Assembly (NCBI RefSeq): GCF_019429485.1
Contig: NZ_JAHXZN010000001.1
Coordinates: 558,001 to 622,000, forward strand
Length of the DNA stretch: 64,000 nucleotides
Source: Sphingomonas citri
Lineage (GTDB): Bacteria > Pseudomonadota > Alphaproteobacteria > Sphingomonadales > Sphingomonadaceae
Direction: 5' to 3'
Shown here: positions 28,426 through 37,188 of the stretch, in pieces
Numbering within the stretch: the first letter of the stretch is position 1
Layout: every line of letters starts with the position of its first letter
Notes under the pieces: generated by a model
Database searches by the model: none
Seen by the model: only the letters and a program-made list of their open reading frames with translations
Told to the model about the DNA's origin: nothing
Position numbers and translations under genes: made by a program

Positions 28426-28477
28426 GACGCATCAACCCGCTATTCCGGGCGCGCTTCCCCGGACTGGAGCCGAACCG

Positions 28478-28705
28478 ATGACCAGCCGCGTCGCCGCGCG
28501 CCCTCTCGCCGCCCCCGCACCTTCTCCCGCCGGTGCGATCCCGCTCGCCGATATTGCGCCCTGGGCCGTCTTCGCCGCGATCGTGGCGCTGATCCTGCTC
28601 TACTTCGTCAGCACCGAGCAGGGCGCCTTCGCGTTGTTCAAGGGCATGTACGTCCACGAGCTCGTCCATGACGGGCGGCACCTGCTCGGCTTTCCCTGCC
28701 ACTAG
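28478..28705 (+). CDS. cbtB: CbtB family cobalt transporter subunit
   Basis: 75 residues with one transmembrane helix (about 28-45, WAVFAAIVALILLYFVS) and a C-terminal metal-ligand motif, HELVHDGRHLLGFPCH, with three His and one Cys typical of CbtB. With CbtA it forms a putative B12-regulated cobalt importer. It is the first gene after the second riboswitch; cbtA follows after 15 bases. Confidence 0.92.
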   Translation: MTSRVAARPLAAPAPSPAGAIPLADIAPWAVFAAIVALILLYFVSTEQGAFALFKGMYVHELVHDGRHLLGFPCH

Positions 28706-28720
28706 GCGCAAGGTGTCATC

Positions 28721-29431
28721 ATGACAGGGCTGCTGCTCTGGCGGGGCATGCTCGCCGGCCTCGCCGGCGCGTTCGTCGCCGCCACCTTCGCACTGATCGT
28801 CGCCGAGCCGTACGTCGATGCTGCTATCGCCTTCGAGGCGCGCCACGCCGCTCACGCGGGCGGGGTCGAGCTGGTCTCGCGCGCGACGCAGAAGACGCTG
28901 GGCCTGTACACCGCGATGATGCTCTACGGCACCGCGCTGGGCGGGCTGCTCGCCATCGTGGTGGCGGCGTGCCACGGCCGGGTCGGTGCGATCCCGCCGC
29001 GCGCGCTGGCTGTGCTGCTCGCCGCGCTCGCCTGCGTCGTGCTGGTGCTCGCGCCCGCGCTCAAATACCCACCGACGCCGCCGGCTGTGGGCCTCCACGA
29101 GACGGTGCGGCTGCGCACCGGCGCTTTCCTCGGGATGCTGGCGGGTTCGCTGCTCGCCGCGCTCGCCGGCGCGTGGGCGGCGCAGCGGCTCGGCGCGGTG
29201 CTGACGCGGCTCGATCGCTGGCTCGCGGGCGGGCTGGTCTATCTCGCCGCCGTCGCGCTGGTCGCCGCGCTGTTGCCGCATGTCGACGAAGTGCCCGCCG
29301 ACTTCCCCGCCTCGCTGCTGTGGCAATATCGCGTCGCCGCGATCGCCGGGCAGATGATCTTCTGGCTCGTCACCGCCGAGCTGTTCGGCCGGCTCGCCCA
29401 GCCGCTGCTCGCGCCGAGGGTGTCACGATGA
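28721..29431 (+). CDS. cbtA: CbtA family cobalt transporter subunit
   Basis: 236 residues, hydrophobic, with about five transmembrane segments (first LAGLAGAFVAATFALIVAEP, last near IAGQMIFWLVTAELFG). The FEARHAAHAGG loop and the HETVRLRTGAFLGM segment fit the CbtA family. Predicted inner-membrane cobalt uptake with CbtB. The stop overlaps the cobO start (ATGA). Confidence 0.92.
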   Translation: MTGLLLWRGMLAGLAGAFVAATFALIVAEPYVDAAIAFEARHAAHAGGVELVSRATQKTLGLYTAMMLYGTALGGLLAIVVAACHGRVGAIPPRALAVLLAALACVVLVLAPALKYPPTPPAVGLHETVRLRTGAFLGMLAGSLLAALAGAWAAQRLGAVLTRLDRWLAGGLVYLAAVALVAALLPHVDEVPADFPASLLWQYRVAAIAGQMIFWLVTAELFGRLAQPLLAPRVSR

Positions 29432-30030
29432 CCGCCGCCGAGCAGCGCCACACCGAGAAGATGCGCCGGGTGCAGGCGAGCCGGCGCGCGATGATGGCGA
29501 CCAAGACGCAGGAGAAAGGTCTGCTGATCGTCCACACCGGCGCGGGCAAGGGCAAGACCACCGCCGCCTTCGGCATGGCGATCCGCACGATCGGCCACGG
29601 CATGCGCGTCGGCATCGTCCAGTTCGTCAAGGGCGCGATGACGACGGGCGAGCGCGCGGTGTTCGACGCCTTCCCCGATCTCGTCACCTTCCGCGCGATG
29701 GGCGAGGGCTTCACTTGGGATACGCAGGATCGCGCCCGCGACGTCGCGGTCGCGCGCGCCGCGTGGGACGAGGTGGCGCGGATGGTCGCCGATCCGTCCT
29801 ATGCGATGGTGATCGCGGACGAACTCAACATCGTCCTGCGCTACGATTATCTGCAGGTCGCCGACGTGCTCGCGGTCGCCGCCGTGCGGCCGGCGATGAC
29901 GCATCTCGTCGTCACCGGGCGAAACGCGCCCGCCGCGCTGATCGAGGCCGCCGACCTCGTCACCGAGATGACCCAGGTCAAACACCCGTTCCGCGGTGGG
30001 GTGAAGGCGCAGCCGGGAGTGGAGTTCTGA
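29428..30030 (+). CDS. cobO: Cob(I)yrinic acid a,c-diamide adenosyltransferase
   Basis: 200 residues of the CobO/CobA/BtuR type. P-loop VHTGAGKGKTTAAFG near residues 34-48, plus VQFVKGAMTTGER, ADELNIVLRYDYL and VVTGRNAPAALIEAADLVTEM. Transfers the adenosyl group from ATP to the corrinoid cobalt. The basic N-terminal helix (RHTEKMRRVQASRR) is usual. Overlaps cbtA and the next gene. Confidence 0.96.
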   Translation: MTAAEQRHTEKMRRVQASRRAMMATKTQEKGLLIVHTGAGKGKTTAAFGMAIRTIGHGMRVGIVQFVKGAMTTGERAVFDAFPDLVTFRAMGEGFTWDTQDRARDVAVARAAWDEVARMVADPSYAMVIADELNIVLRYDYLQVADVLAVAAVRPAMTHLVVTGRNAPAALIEAADLVTEMTQVKHPFRGGVKAQPGVEF

Positions 30031-30443
30031 TGGTCACGCTTCGCCCCGCCGCGCCGGGCACATCGGTCGTGGCGTGCAACACCTGCCGCCACAGCGCCGA
30101 GGCACGCGAGGACGGCGCCGGCGCGCGCGGCGGTGCGCGGCTCGCCGCCGCGCTGCGCGCGCTGCAGGCGAGCGACCCGGCCTATGCCGCGGTGTCGGTC
30201 GAGGAGATGCCGTGCCTGTTCGCGTGCGGCGACTTCTGCACCGTCCACCTGCGCGCGCCGGGCAAGGTCGGCTATGTCCTCGGCCGCTTCGCCCCCGGGG
30301 ACGACGCCGCGCGCGCGATCCTCGACTATGCCGCGCGCTACGCCGCCAGCGAGACCGGCCAGGTGCCGTTCAACGAGTGGCCCGCCGGCGTGAAGGGGCA
30401 TTTCCTCACCCGCACGCCGCCGGAGGGATTCGTCGTCGCATGA
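30030..30443 (+). CDS. DUF1636 metal- or cluster-binding protein
   Basis: 137 residues. Four cysteines are arranged as CNTCRHS at the N terminus and CLFACGDFC in the middle, suggesting a thioredoxin-like [2Fe-2S] or other metal site. DUF1636 genes recur in alphaproteobacterial cob clusters, but I know of no demonstrated function. It overlaps cobO by one base (TGATG) and cobT by four, so it is made with the adenosylation and nucleotide-loop enzymes. A redox or cobalt-handling role is plausible but unproven. Confidence 0.8.
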   Translation: MVTLRPAAPGTSVVACNTCRHSAEAREDGAGARGGARLAAALRALQASDPAYAAVSVEEMPCLFACGDFCTVHLRAPGKVGYVLGRFAPGDDAARAILDYAARYAASETGQVPFNEWPAGVKGHFLTRTPPEGFVVA

Positions 30444-31453
30444 TCCGGCTCGACACGCCCGCCGCCCTCGACGCCGCGCTGCGCGCCCTTCCCGCCCCCG
30501 ACGCGAGCGCGCGCGCGGCCGCGGCGGCGCGGCAGGCGGAGCTGACCAAGCCGCGCGGCTCGCTCGGCCGGCTCGAGGAGATCGCGCTGTTCATGGCGGG
30601 CTGGCAGGGCCGCGCCATCCCGAAGCTGGAGCGCGGCCGCGTCGCGATCTTCGCGGGCAACCACGGCGTCGCCGCGCGCGGCGTGAGCGCCTTCCCGCCC
30701 GAGGTCACCGCTCAGATGGTGGCGAACTTCGCCGCGGGAGGTGCCGCGATCAACGCGCTCGCCGCCGCCGCCGGGCTGGAGCTGACCGTCACCGCGCTCG
30801 AGCTCGACCGCCCGACCGACGACATCGCCGAGACCGCGGCGATGAGCGAGGCCGAGTGCGGCGAGGCATTGATGGCGGGCGTCGCGGCGGTCGAGCCCGG
30901 GCTCGACCTGCTCGTCCCCGGCGAGATGGGCATCGCCAACTCCACCGTCGCCGCCGCGCTCTGCGCCGCAGCACTGGGTGGCGACGCGGCCGACTGGGTC
31001 GGCCCCGGCAGCGGCGTCAGTGGCGCGGCGGCGACGGCCAAGATCGACGCGGTCGCGCGCGCGCTGACGCGTCACCGCGCCCGGGCCAACACGCCGTTCG
31101 AGGCGCTGCGCCGGCTCGGAGGGCGCGAACTCGCCGCCATGGCCGGCGCGGTGATCGCGGCGCGCCACGCCCGCGTGCCGGTGCTGCTCGACGGCTTCAT
31201 CGCCACCGCCCCGCTCGCGCCGCTGGCCGTCGCGGCGCCGACGATCACCGACCATTGCCTCCCCGGCCATCGCTCGGCCGAGCCGGGGCACGCGCGGCTG
31301 CTCGCCGGGCTCGGTCTCGCCCCGCTGCTCGCGCTCGACCTGCGGCTGGGCGAGGCGAGCGGCGGCGCGGTCGCGGCCGCGGTGGTCCGCGCCGCGCTCA
31401 CCGCGCACGAGCGCATGGCGACCTTCGCCGACGCCGGGGTGAGCGCGGGGTGA
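30440..31453 (+). CDS. cobT: Nicotinate-nucleotide-dimethylbenzimidazole phosphoribosyltransferase
   Basis: 337 residues (named CobU in Pseudomonas denitrificans). Makes alpha-ribazole phosphate for the lower ligand. Motifs: LTKPRGSLGRLEEIA, IFAGNHGVAARGVSAFP, GEMGIANSTVAAAL, GPGSGVSG, and RLGEASGGAVA with the probable catalytic Glu. Not to be confused with the chelatase subunit CobT. Overlaps both neighbours. Confidence 0.96.
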   Translation: MIRLDTPAALDAALRALPAPDASARAAAAARQAELTKPRGSLGRLEEIALFMAGWQGRAIPKLERGRVAIFAGNHGVAARGVSAFPPEVTAQMVANFAAGGAAINALAAAAGLELTVTALELDRPTDDIAETAAMSEAECGEALMAGVAAVEPGLDLLVPGEMGIANSTVAAALCAAALGGDAADWVGPGSGVSGAAATAKIDAVARALTRHRARANTPFEALRRLGGRELAAMAGAVIAARHARVPVLLDGFIATAPLAPLAVAAPTITDHCLPGHRSAEPGHARLLAGLGLAPLLALDLRLGEASGGAVAAAVVRAALTAHERMATFADAGVSAG

Positions 31454-32016
31454 GCGCCCCGGTCACGCTCCACCTGATGCGCCACGGCGCCACGGCTCGG
31501 TCCGGGTACCTCAACGGCCGCAGCGACGTGCCCGTCACCGCCGCCGGACTGGCGAGCTGCGTCGCCGCGGCCACGACGCTCCGCTTCGAACGCGTGGTGG
31601 GCTCGGACCTGGCGCGCGCGCGCGACTGCGCCGCCGCGATCGCGCGTGTGGCCGAGGTGCCGGTCGGCACGGACGCGCGCTGGCGTGAGCTCGACTTCGG
31701 CCACTGGGACGGCCGCCACCCCGACACGCTCGACCCGGAACAGCTCGCCGCCTTCTGGGCCGACCCGGACGGCGCCGCCCCGCCCGGCGGCGAGCGCTGG
31801 TCGACGCTCACCGCGCGCGTCGGGGCGGCGCTGGAGTCGCTGCCTCCCGACACACTCGTCCTCACCCATGCCGGCGCGATCCGCGCCGCCCTGGCGGTCG
31901 CGTGCGGGCTCGACTCTCGCCAGGTGTGGATGTTCGACCTGCCCCATGCCGCGACGGTGACGCTGCGACGCTGGCCAGGCGCGGCGCCGGTGACCCAGAT
32001 CACCGCGCTGCGATGA
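31450..32016 (+). CDS. cobC: Alpha-ribazole phosphatase-like histidine phosphatase
   Basis: 188 residues from a GTG start. A complete catalytic set is visible: LMRHGAT at the N terminus, the ELDFGHWDGRHP segment with the acid residue, and LTHAGAIRA with the second His. The position between cobT and cobS supports dephosphorylation of alpha-ribazole phosphate or adenosylcobalamin phosphate. It contrasts with the degenerate relative at 27706-28281. Confidence 0.9.
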   Translation: MSAPVTLHLMRHGATARSGYLNGRSDVPVTAAGLASCVAAATTLRFERVVGSDLARARDCAAAIARVAEVPVGTDARWRELDFGHWDGRHPDTLDPEQLAAFWADPDGAAPPGGERWSTLTARVGAALESLPPDTLVLTHAGAIRAALAVACGLDSRQVWMFDLPHAATVTLRRWPGAAPVTQITALR

Positions 32017-32723
32017 TCCGCGCGCTCGTCGTCGCGCTCGGCTTCCTCACGCGGCTGCCGCTGCCGCGCGTGGAGGTGAGCGAGCACGAGTGGGCGGCCT
32101 CGATCCGCTGCTACCCGATCGCTGGCCTGATCGTCGGCGCGATCGTCGCGGCGGCGAGCGCCCTTGGGGCCACGCGCGACCCATGGCTCGGCGCGTTGGC
32201 GGCGCTGGTCAGCTGGGTCGCACTCACGGGCGCGCTCCACCTCGACGGGCTGAGCGACCTCGCCGACGCGCTGGGCGCCGCGCACGGCGATCGCGCGCGG
32301 CTGCTGCGCGTCCTCGCCGAGCCGCAGGTGGGAAGCTTCGGCGTGGTCGCGATCACGCTCCAGCTGCTCGCCAAAGTGGTGCTGCTCTACGCGCTGCCGC
32401 CCGGCGGCTGGTGGACGCTGCCGCTGGTCGCCGCAGCGGCGCGGGTGGGGCCGCTCGCCTGGGCGCGCTGGCTGCCGCCGCTCAAGCCCGGGCTCGGCGC
32501 CACGCTGGCGAAGGCGGTGCGCGTCCGTGACCTCTCCGGCTGGGCGGCGCTGCTGCTCGCCGCGGGAATGTTGCGGCCGGCGCTGCTCACCGCGCTGCCG
32601 CTGATCGGTCTGTACGGCTGGTGGCTGAAGCGGCGGCTCGGCGGGATCAACGGCGACGCGCACGGCGCCGGGGTCGAGCTCGTCGAGACCGGGCTCCTCG
32701 TGACGGTCGTCGCGCTGGGCTGA
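32013..32723 (+). CDS. cobS: Adenosylcobinamide-GDP ribazoletransferase (cobalamin synthase)
   Basis: 236 residues (CobV in P. denitrificans). Membrane enzyme joining AdoCbi-GDP and alpha-ribazole. The N terminus FLTRLPLPRV and the metal motif HLDGLSDLADALGA are diagnostic, as is INGDAHGAGVELVE near the C terminus. Several hydrophobic segments. Last gene of the second riboswitch block; cobQ converges on it 31 bases further on. Confidence 0.96.
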   Translation: MIRALVVALGFLTRLPLPRVEVSEHEWAASIRCYPIAGLIVGAIVAAASALGATRDPWLGALAALVSWVALTGALHLDGLSDLADALGAAHGDRARLLRVLAEPQVGSFGVVAITLQLLAKVVLLYALPPGGWWTLPLVAAAARVGPLAWARWLPPLKPGLGATLAKAVRVRDLSGWAALLLAAGMLRPALLTALPLIGLYGWWLKRRLGGINGDAHGAGVELVETGLLVTVVALG

Positions 32724-32754
32724 GCGCCGGCACCCGCGCGGGAGCCCCCCACCC

Positions 32755-34218
32755 TCACTCCGCTCCCGCCTCGCTCGCCAGCGCCAGCAACGCATTCAGA
32801 TCGAGATGCCGCTCCAGCGTGACCGCGATCGAATCGAGTGCCGCGTCGACGTCGGCGCGATGATCGCCTCCGCTGCCGGCGACGCCGAGCGGCGCGAGCC
32901 ACGCGCGGCGCTGCTCGGCGAGCGCGAACAGCCCGTGGACATAGGTGCCTGCCACCAACCCATCGGGCGAGGCCGCGCCATCCTGGCGACCGTCCTCGAA
33001 CACTACCGGCGCGCGCGCGGCATCGGCCCCAGCGGTAAAGCCGAGGTGCATCTCATAGCCCTCGAAGCGAGCGCCGCGTGTATGGCCGGCGACGGCGACG
33101 AGCCGCTTGTCTCCGCCCAACGTCGTGATGACGTCGAGCAGACCGAGCCCCTCGACCGTCTCCGCCGGCCCCTCGATGCCGCAGGGATCGGCGACGCTGC
33201 GGCCGAGCATCTGATAGCCGCCGCACAGCCCGAGCACCGGTCGGCCCCGGCGGACATGCGCGCGCACGTCGATGTCCCAACCCTCGCGCCGGAGCGCGCG
33301 CAGGTCGGCGATCGTCGCCTTGGAGCCGGCCAGCACGATCAGCGCCGCCTCGACGGGGATCGGCGTACCCGGCGGCACCATCACCAGCTCGACCTCGGGC
33401 TCCAGCCGCAACGGGTCGAGATCGTCGAAATTGGCGATGTGCGGCGTGATCGGGCATGCGACCATGATCCGCCCGCCCGCCGTGGCAGGGGCGCGCTGGA
33501 GCACCACCGCGTCCTCGCTCGGCAGCCGCCGCGCCTCGGCGAGCCAGGGCACGACGCCATAGCCGCGCCAGCCGCTGTGCTGCTCGATCGCGCGATAGCC
33601 GTCCTCGAACAGCGCGGGATCACCGCGGAACTTGTTGACGAGGAAGCCGCGCACCATCGCGGCGTCGGCGGGATCGATCACCGCGCGGGTGCCGACCAGC
33701 GCGGCGATCACGCCGCCGCGGTCGATGTCGCCGACGAGCACGACGGGCACGTCGGCGGCGCGCGCGAAGCCCATGTTGGCGATATCGCCCGCGCGCAGGT
33801 TGATCTCCGCGGGCGAGCCGGCGCCCTCGACCAGGACGAGGTCGGCGCCGCGCGCGAGCCGGCGGTAGCTCGCCAGCACCTCGTCGAGCAGTCCCTCGCG
33901 GCCTTGGCGCCACTCGCTCGCCCGCAGCACGCCGCGGACGCGGCCGCCCACGATCAGCTGCGAGGTGCGGTCGCCCTGCGGCTTGAGCAGCACCGGGTTC
34001 ATGTCGCTGTGCGGCGCCACCCGCGCGGCGAGCGCCTGGGTCGCCTGCGCGCGCCCGATCTCGCCGCCATCGGCGGTGACCGCCGCATTGGTCGACATGT
34101 TCTGCGGCTTGAATGGACGTACCGACAGGCCCCGCTTGGCGAAGGCGCGGCACAGTCCCGCGACGAGCACCGACTTGCCGACGTCGGACCCGGTGCCCTG
34201 CAGCATCAGCGCGCCCAT
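32755..34218 (-). CDS. cobQ: Cobyric acid synthase
   Basis: 487 residues. Amidates the b, d, e and g side chains of adenosylcobyrinic acid a,c-diamide. P-loop-like [38 protein letters not shown], and glutaminase residues Cys in [12 protein letters not shown] and His in YVHGLF. ATG 34216-34218 overlaps the end of cbiB by 13 bases. Downstream gene of the minus-strand block. Confidence 0.96.
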   Translation of the reverse strand: MGALMLQGTGSDVGKSVLVAGLCRAFAKRGLSVRPFKPQNMSTNAAVTADGGEIGRAQATQALAARVAPHSDMNPVLLKPQGDRTSQLIVGGRVRGVLRASEWRQGREGLLDEVLASYRRLARGADLVLVEGAGSPAEINLRAGDIANMGFARAADVPVVLVGDIDRGGVIAALVGTRAVIDPADAAMVRGFLVNKFRGDPALFEDGYRAIEQHSGWRGYGVVPWLAEARRLPSEDAVVLQRAPATAGGRIMVACPITPHIANFDDLDPLRLEPEVELVMVPPGTPIPVEAALIVLAGSKATIADLRALRREGWDIDVRAHVRRGRPVLGLCGGYQMLGRSVADPCGIEGPAETVEGLGLLDVITTLGGDKRLVAVAGHTRGARFEGYEMHLGFTAGADAARAPVVFEDGRQDGAASPDGLVAGTYVHGLFALAEQRRAWLAPLGVAGSGGDHRADVDAALDSIAVTLERHLDLNALLALASEAGAE

Positions 34219-35474
34219 GCGACCGCCCCCGCCAGGCACCACAGCAGCAGACAGCCGCGGCGGTAGACCACCAGCGCGCGCCGGATGTCGCGCGCGTCGA
34301 GATCGGCAGGACCATCTCCGATCCACGGCTTGTCCGCGATCGCGCCGTCGTAGGCCGCCGGGCCGGCGAGCCGCACGCCGAGCACGCCCGCCATCGCCGC
34401 CTCGGTCCAGCCGGCGTTGGGCGAGGCGTGGCGGCGCGAGTCGCGCCACAGTACGCGCCAGCCGCCCCCGCCCGCGACGCACAGCAGCGCGCCGCCCACC
34501 CGGGCGGGCAACCAGTTGGCGAGATCATCGGTACGCGCCGCCGCCCAGCCGAAGGCGCGCCAGCGCGGCTCGCGATGGCCGATCAGGCTGTCGGCGGTGT
34601 TGACCGCCTTGTAGCCCCACAGGCCCGCGGGTCCGAGCAGCAACAGCCAGAACAGCGGCGCGGCGACGGCGTCGCAGAAGCTCTCGGCGAGGCTCTCGAC
34701 CGCGGCGCGCGCCACGCCGGCCTCGTCCAGCGCGGCGGTGTCGCGCCCGACGATGCGCCCGACCGCGACGCGCGCGGCGGCGAGATCATCGTTTTCGAGC
34801 GCCGTCGCGACGGGGCGGACATGATCGTCGAGGCTGCGCTGCGCGAGCCCGGGCCAGGCGAGCAGCGCCACGGCGAGCCATGCCGGCGCACCGAGCGTCG
34901 CGCGCAGGCCGCGCTCGGCCAGCCAAGCGGTGCCGGCGGCGAGGACGACGGCGGCGACGAGAGTGACGGCGCCGAGCAGGCGACGTCGGCGGCGTTGCGC
35001 GGGGGTGAGATGGTCGGGCTCGTCGGTAGGGTCGTACGATATTGCTTCGGTTCCGCGGTCTACGACGGGCGTTATGTGATTGCCGCGCTGCCTCCCCGCG
35101 TTGCCCCGGCGCAAGCCGGAGCCGAGTCGGGTGAATTCCCGCGGCTCATGCGAAACTGCAGTCACTTCGATCGAGGTGGCATACGACATGCCTTTACCTT
35201 CGGCTGACGCCGGTGGAACGGCGGCGCTCCGCGCATCCTCGTCAAGCGATGAACTCGCGGACGGGTGGATCCCGGACCAAGTCCGGCATGACGGAGGAGA
35301 AAGCGGCGGTGGCTGGGCCGCCGTCGCCCGCTCGATGACGGGAGGAACCACCACCGCGTTCCATCGCCGCTCTCCCGCCGCGATCACGCGCGCGATCGCG
35401 CCCACCGGATGCCCCACGCGCGCGTAGAGCCACGCCGGCCAGCCCAGCGCCGCGTCGAGCGCGAGCGCCACCAA
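34206..35474 (-). CDS. cbiB: Adenosylcobinamide-phosphate synthase CbiB with repeat-derived insertion
   Basis: 422 residues, about 100 more than usual for CbiB/CobD. Membrane enzyme attaching aminopropanol (phosphate) to cobyric acid. Family features: [22 protein letters not shown] at the N terminus (split here as LALDAALGW and PVGAIARVI), [36 protein letters not shown] in pieces near residue 240-275, and [19 protein letters not shown]. Residues about 50-145 are low-complexity, Arg/Ser/Pro-rich, and coincide with palindromic repeat DNA. The start is TTG 35474 (or GTG 35471). The preceding gene ends 10 bases upstream. Confidence 0.9.
   Translation of the reverse strand: MVALALDAALGWPAWLYARVGHPVGAIARVIAAGERRWNAVVVPPVIERATAAQPPPLSPPSCRTWSGIHPSASSSLDEDARSAAVPPASAEGKGMSYATSIEVTAVSHEPREFTRLGSGLRRGNAGRQRGNHITPVVDRGTEAISYDPTDEPDHLTPAQRRRRRLLGAVTLVAAVVLAAGTAWLAERGLRATLGAPAWLAVALLAWPGLAQRSLDDHVRPVATALENDDLAAARVAVGRIVGRDTAALDEAGVARAAVESLAESFCDAVAAPLFWLLLLGPAGLWGYKAVNTADSLIGHREPRWRAFGWAAARTDDLANWLPARVGGALLCVAGGGGWRVLWRDSRRHASPNAGWTEAAMAGVLGVRLAGPAAYDGAIADKPWIGDGPADLDARDIRRALVVYRRGCLLLWCLAGAVAWAR
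35045..35325. repeat. Repeat-rich insertion inside cbiB
   Basis: Contains the family B element GGATCCCGGACCAAGTCCGG followed by CATGACGG (35267-35294) and a half unit resembling family A (TTGCCCCGGCGCAAGCCGGA at 35101). Limits are estimated from where CbiB homology resumes on either side. The region is open in the cbiB frame. Confidence 0.65.
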
Positions 35475-35484
35475 GGCGACCGGC

Positions 35485-36507
35485 TCAGCGATCGCCGAGC
35501 GCCGCGTCGAGCCGGGCGAGCGCCGCCGCGTCGCCCGGCAGGCCGATACGCAGCCGCTCGGGCGCCTCGTTGAACGGGCGCAGCAGGATGCCTGCGCGCG
35601 CGAGCCGCTCGAACAGCAGCGGCGCGTCCTGTCGCTCGACCAAGCGGAACAAGGGGCAGGCGCCGGTCGGCGCGAGATCGTGCGCGGCCAGCACGGCGTC
35701 CAGCGCCGCTGACGCCGTCACCAGCCGCTCGCGAGTCGCCGCTATCCAGGCGGTGTCGCGATAGGCCGCGGTGCCGATGCGCAACGCGGCGGTCGAGACC
35801 GGCCAGCTGCCGAGCCGCGCCGCCAGCGCGCCGACCAGCGCCGCCCCGCCCGCGGCGAAGCCGAGCCGCACGCCGGCGAGCCCGAAGAACTTGCCGAAGG
35901 AGCGGAACACCAGGACGCGGTCGTCGCGAGCCAGCAGCGGCAGCACGCTGGCGCCGGCCACCGAATCGGCGAAGGCTTCGTCGACCACCAGCACCCCACC
36001 CCGCTCGGCGAGCGCCTGGGCCAATTCAAGCAGTCGTGCGGCGGGCCAGCAGCGGCCGTCGGGATTGTTGGGATTGGCGAGCAGCAGTGTGCCGCCTCCA
36101 TGAGCGACCGCCCCGACCGCGGCGACCCCGATCGTCGCCGCGCCGGGCAGCGCCGCCACATGGGTGCGGTAGCTCGGCGCGACGACGTGCCACGGCCTGG
36201 GCAGCGCCAGACCGGCGAGCGCGCGCAACCCGATCTCGCTGCCTGGCAGTGCGGTGATGGCCGTCTCCTTCGCATCGAACGCGGCCGCGGCGGCATATCG
36301 GAGCGCGTCCAGTTCGGCTGGGGACGGCAGCGCGCGCAGCGCGGCCAGCGGCACGTCCGCGCCGTCCCAGGCGAAGGGGTTGATCCCGGTGGAGAGATCG
36401 AGCCATGGCGCGGGCGCGTCGGGGTACAGACGCGCGGCGGCATCGGCGCGCCCGCCGTGATAGGTCAGCGCGGCGGCGGGCGCGGGATGAGGATCGGTCA
36501 GTAGCAT
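35485..36507 (-). CDS. cobC: Threonine-phosphate decarboxylase-like aminotransferase
   Basis: 340 residues, class I/II PLP enzyme of the P. denitrificans CobC / Salmonella CobD group, which provides the aminopropanol arm. YHGGRADAAARLYPDAPAPW and LDLSTGINPF open the protein, LANPNNPDGR is the substrate/PLP loop, VDEAFAD follows, and the PLP lysine is in VFRSFGKFFGLAGVRLGF (Lys near residue 214). ATG 36505-36507; cbiB follows. It is divergent from cobU across 54 bases. The name cobC is also used for the phosphatase at 31450. Confidence 0.93.
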   Translation of the reverse strand: MLLTDPHPAPAAALTYHGGRADAAARLYPDAPAPWLDLSTGINPFAWDGADVPLAALRALPSPAELDALRYAAAAAFDAKETAITALPGSEIGLRALAGLALPRPWHVVAPSYRTHVAALPGAATIGVAAVGAVAHGGGTLLLANPNNPDGRCWPAARLLELAQALAERGGVLVVDEAFADSVAGASVLPLLARDDRVLVFRSFGKFFGLAGVRLGFAAGGAALVGALAARLGSWPVSTAALRIGTAAYRDTAWIAATRERLVTASAALDAVLAAHDLAPTGACPLFRLVERQDAPLLFERLARAGILLRPFNEAPERLRIGLPGDAAALARLDAALGDR

Positions 36508-36561
36508 CGGCGACCCTCGTCTTTCACCAGCCGGGCGAGCGAACACAAGGCGGGAGTGACG

Positions 36562-37077
36562 ATGACCGAGGCGCGCGTGACACTGGTGCTGGGGGGTGCA
36601 CGCTCGGGGAAGAGCCGCCACGCCCAGGCGCTCGCCGAGGCGACCGGCGGCGCGCTCGTCTTCGTCGCGACGGCGCAGGCGCTCGACGAGGAGATGCGCG
36701 CGCGCGTGGCGCAGCACCGCGCCGACCGCGACCCGCGCTGGCGCACGGTGGAGGCGCCGCTCTCGCTGGCCGAGACGATCGTGGCGGAGGGGCGACCGGG
36801 GTCGGTGCTGCTGGTCGACTGTCTCACGCTCTGGGCGTCGAACCTGCTGCTCGGCGAGGAAGATGCCGCGATGGCGCTGGAGGCGCTCGACGCGACGCTA
36901 CGCGAGACGGCGGCGCGGGTCGTCCTGGTGGCGAACGAGGTCGGGCTCGGCATCGTCCCCGACAACGCGCTGGCGCGACGCTTCCGCGACCTGGCGGGGA
37001 CGATCAACCAGCGCGTCGCCGCGCGCGCAGACCGCGTCGTGTTCGTCGCCGCCGGGCTGCCGCTGGTGCTCAAGTAA
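36562..37077 (+). CDS. cobU: Adenosylcobinamide kinase / adenosylcobinamide-phosphate guanylyltransferase
   Basis: 171 residues (CobP in P. denitrificans). Walker A GGARSGKSRHAQ near residues 12-23, the guanylated-His segment RARVAQHRADRDPRW, DCLTLWASNLL, and VANEVGLGIVP. Normal length. ATG 36562 was preferred over GTG 36556 because AAGGCGGGAG ends six bases upstream. Sits divergent to the aminotransferase gene; two hairpins lie beyond its stop. Confidence 0.95.
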   Translation: MTEARVTLVLGGARSGKSRHAQALAEATGGALVFVATAQALDEEMRARVAQHRADRDPRWRTVEAPLSLAETIVAEGRPGSVLLVDCLTLWASNLLLGEEDAAMALEALDATLRETAARVVLVANEVGLGIVPDNALARRFRDLAGTINQRVAARADRVVFVAAGLPLVLK

Positions 37078-37126
37078 CGGGAAGTGGCTCGCCCCTTCCC
37101 TCGACCTCGGCCGGAGCTCGCCCCGA

Positions 37127-37155
37127 TGTCATCCTGGACCTGGTCCGGCATGACA
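37127..37155. repeat. Family B palindromic repeat
   Basis: TGTCATCCTGGACCTGGTCC followed by GGCATGACA forms an imperfect inverted repeat (TGTCAT / ATGACA with GGACC / GGTCC inside). It is the same type as the element inside cbiB at 35267. Confidence 0.75.
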
Positions 37156-37188
37156 GAGGGCGGGCGCTACTTCCGCGCCACCCGAGGT

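Noticed and set aside
32013..32723. cobS read as the cobaltochelatase AAA subunit
   Set aside because: The protein is a polytopic membrane enzyme with the HLDGLSDLADAL motif of cobalamin synthase; there is no P-loop. The name clash with chelatase CobS is only nomenclature.
32806..34266. Open frame on the plus strand over cobQ
   Set aside because: Translation is His/Arg/Asp-rich and lacks any domain; cobQ on the minus strand explains the region.
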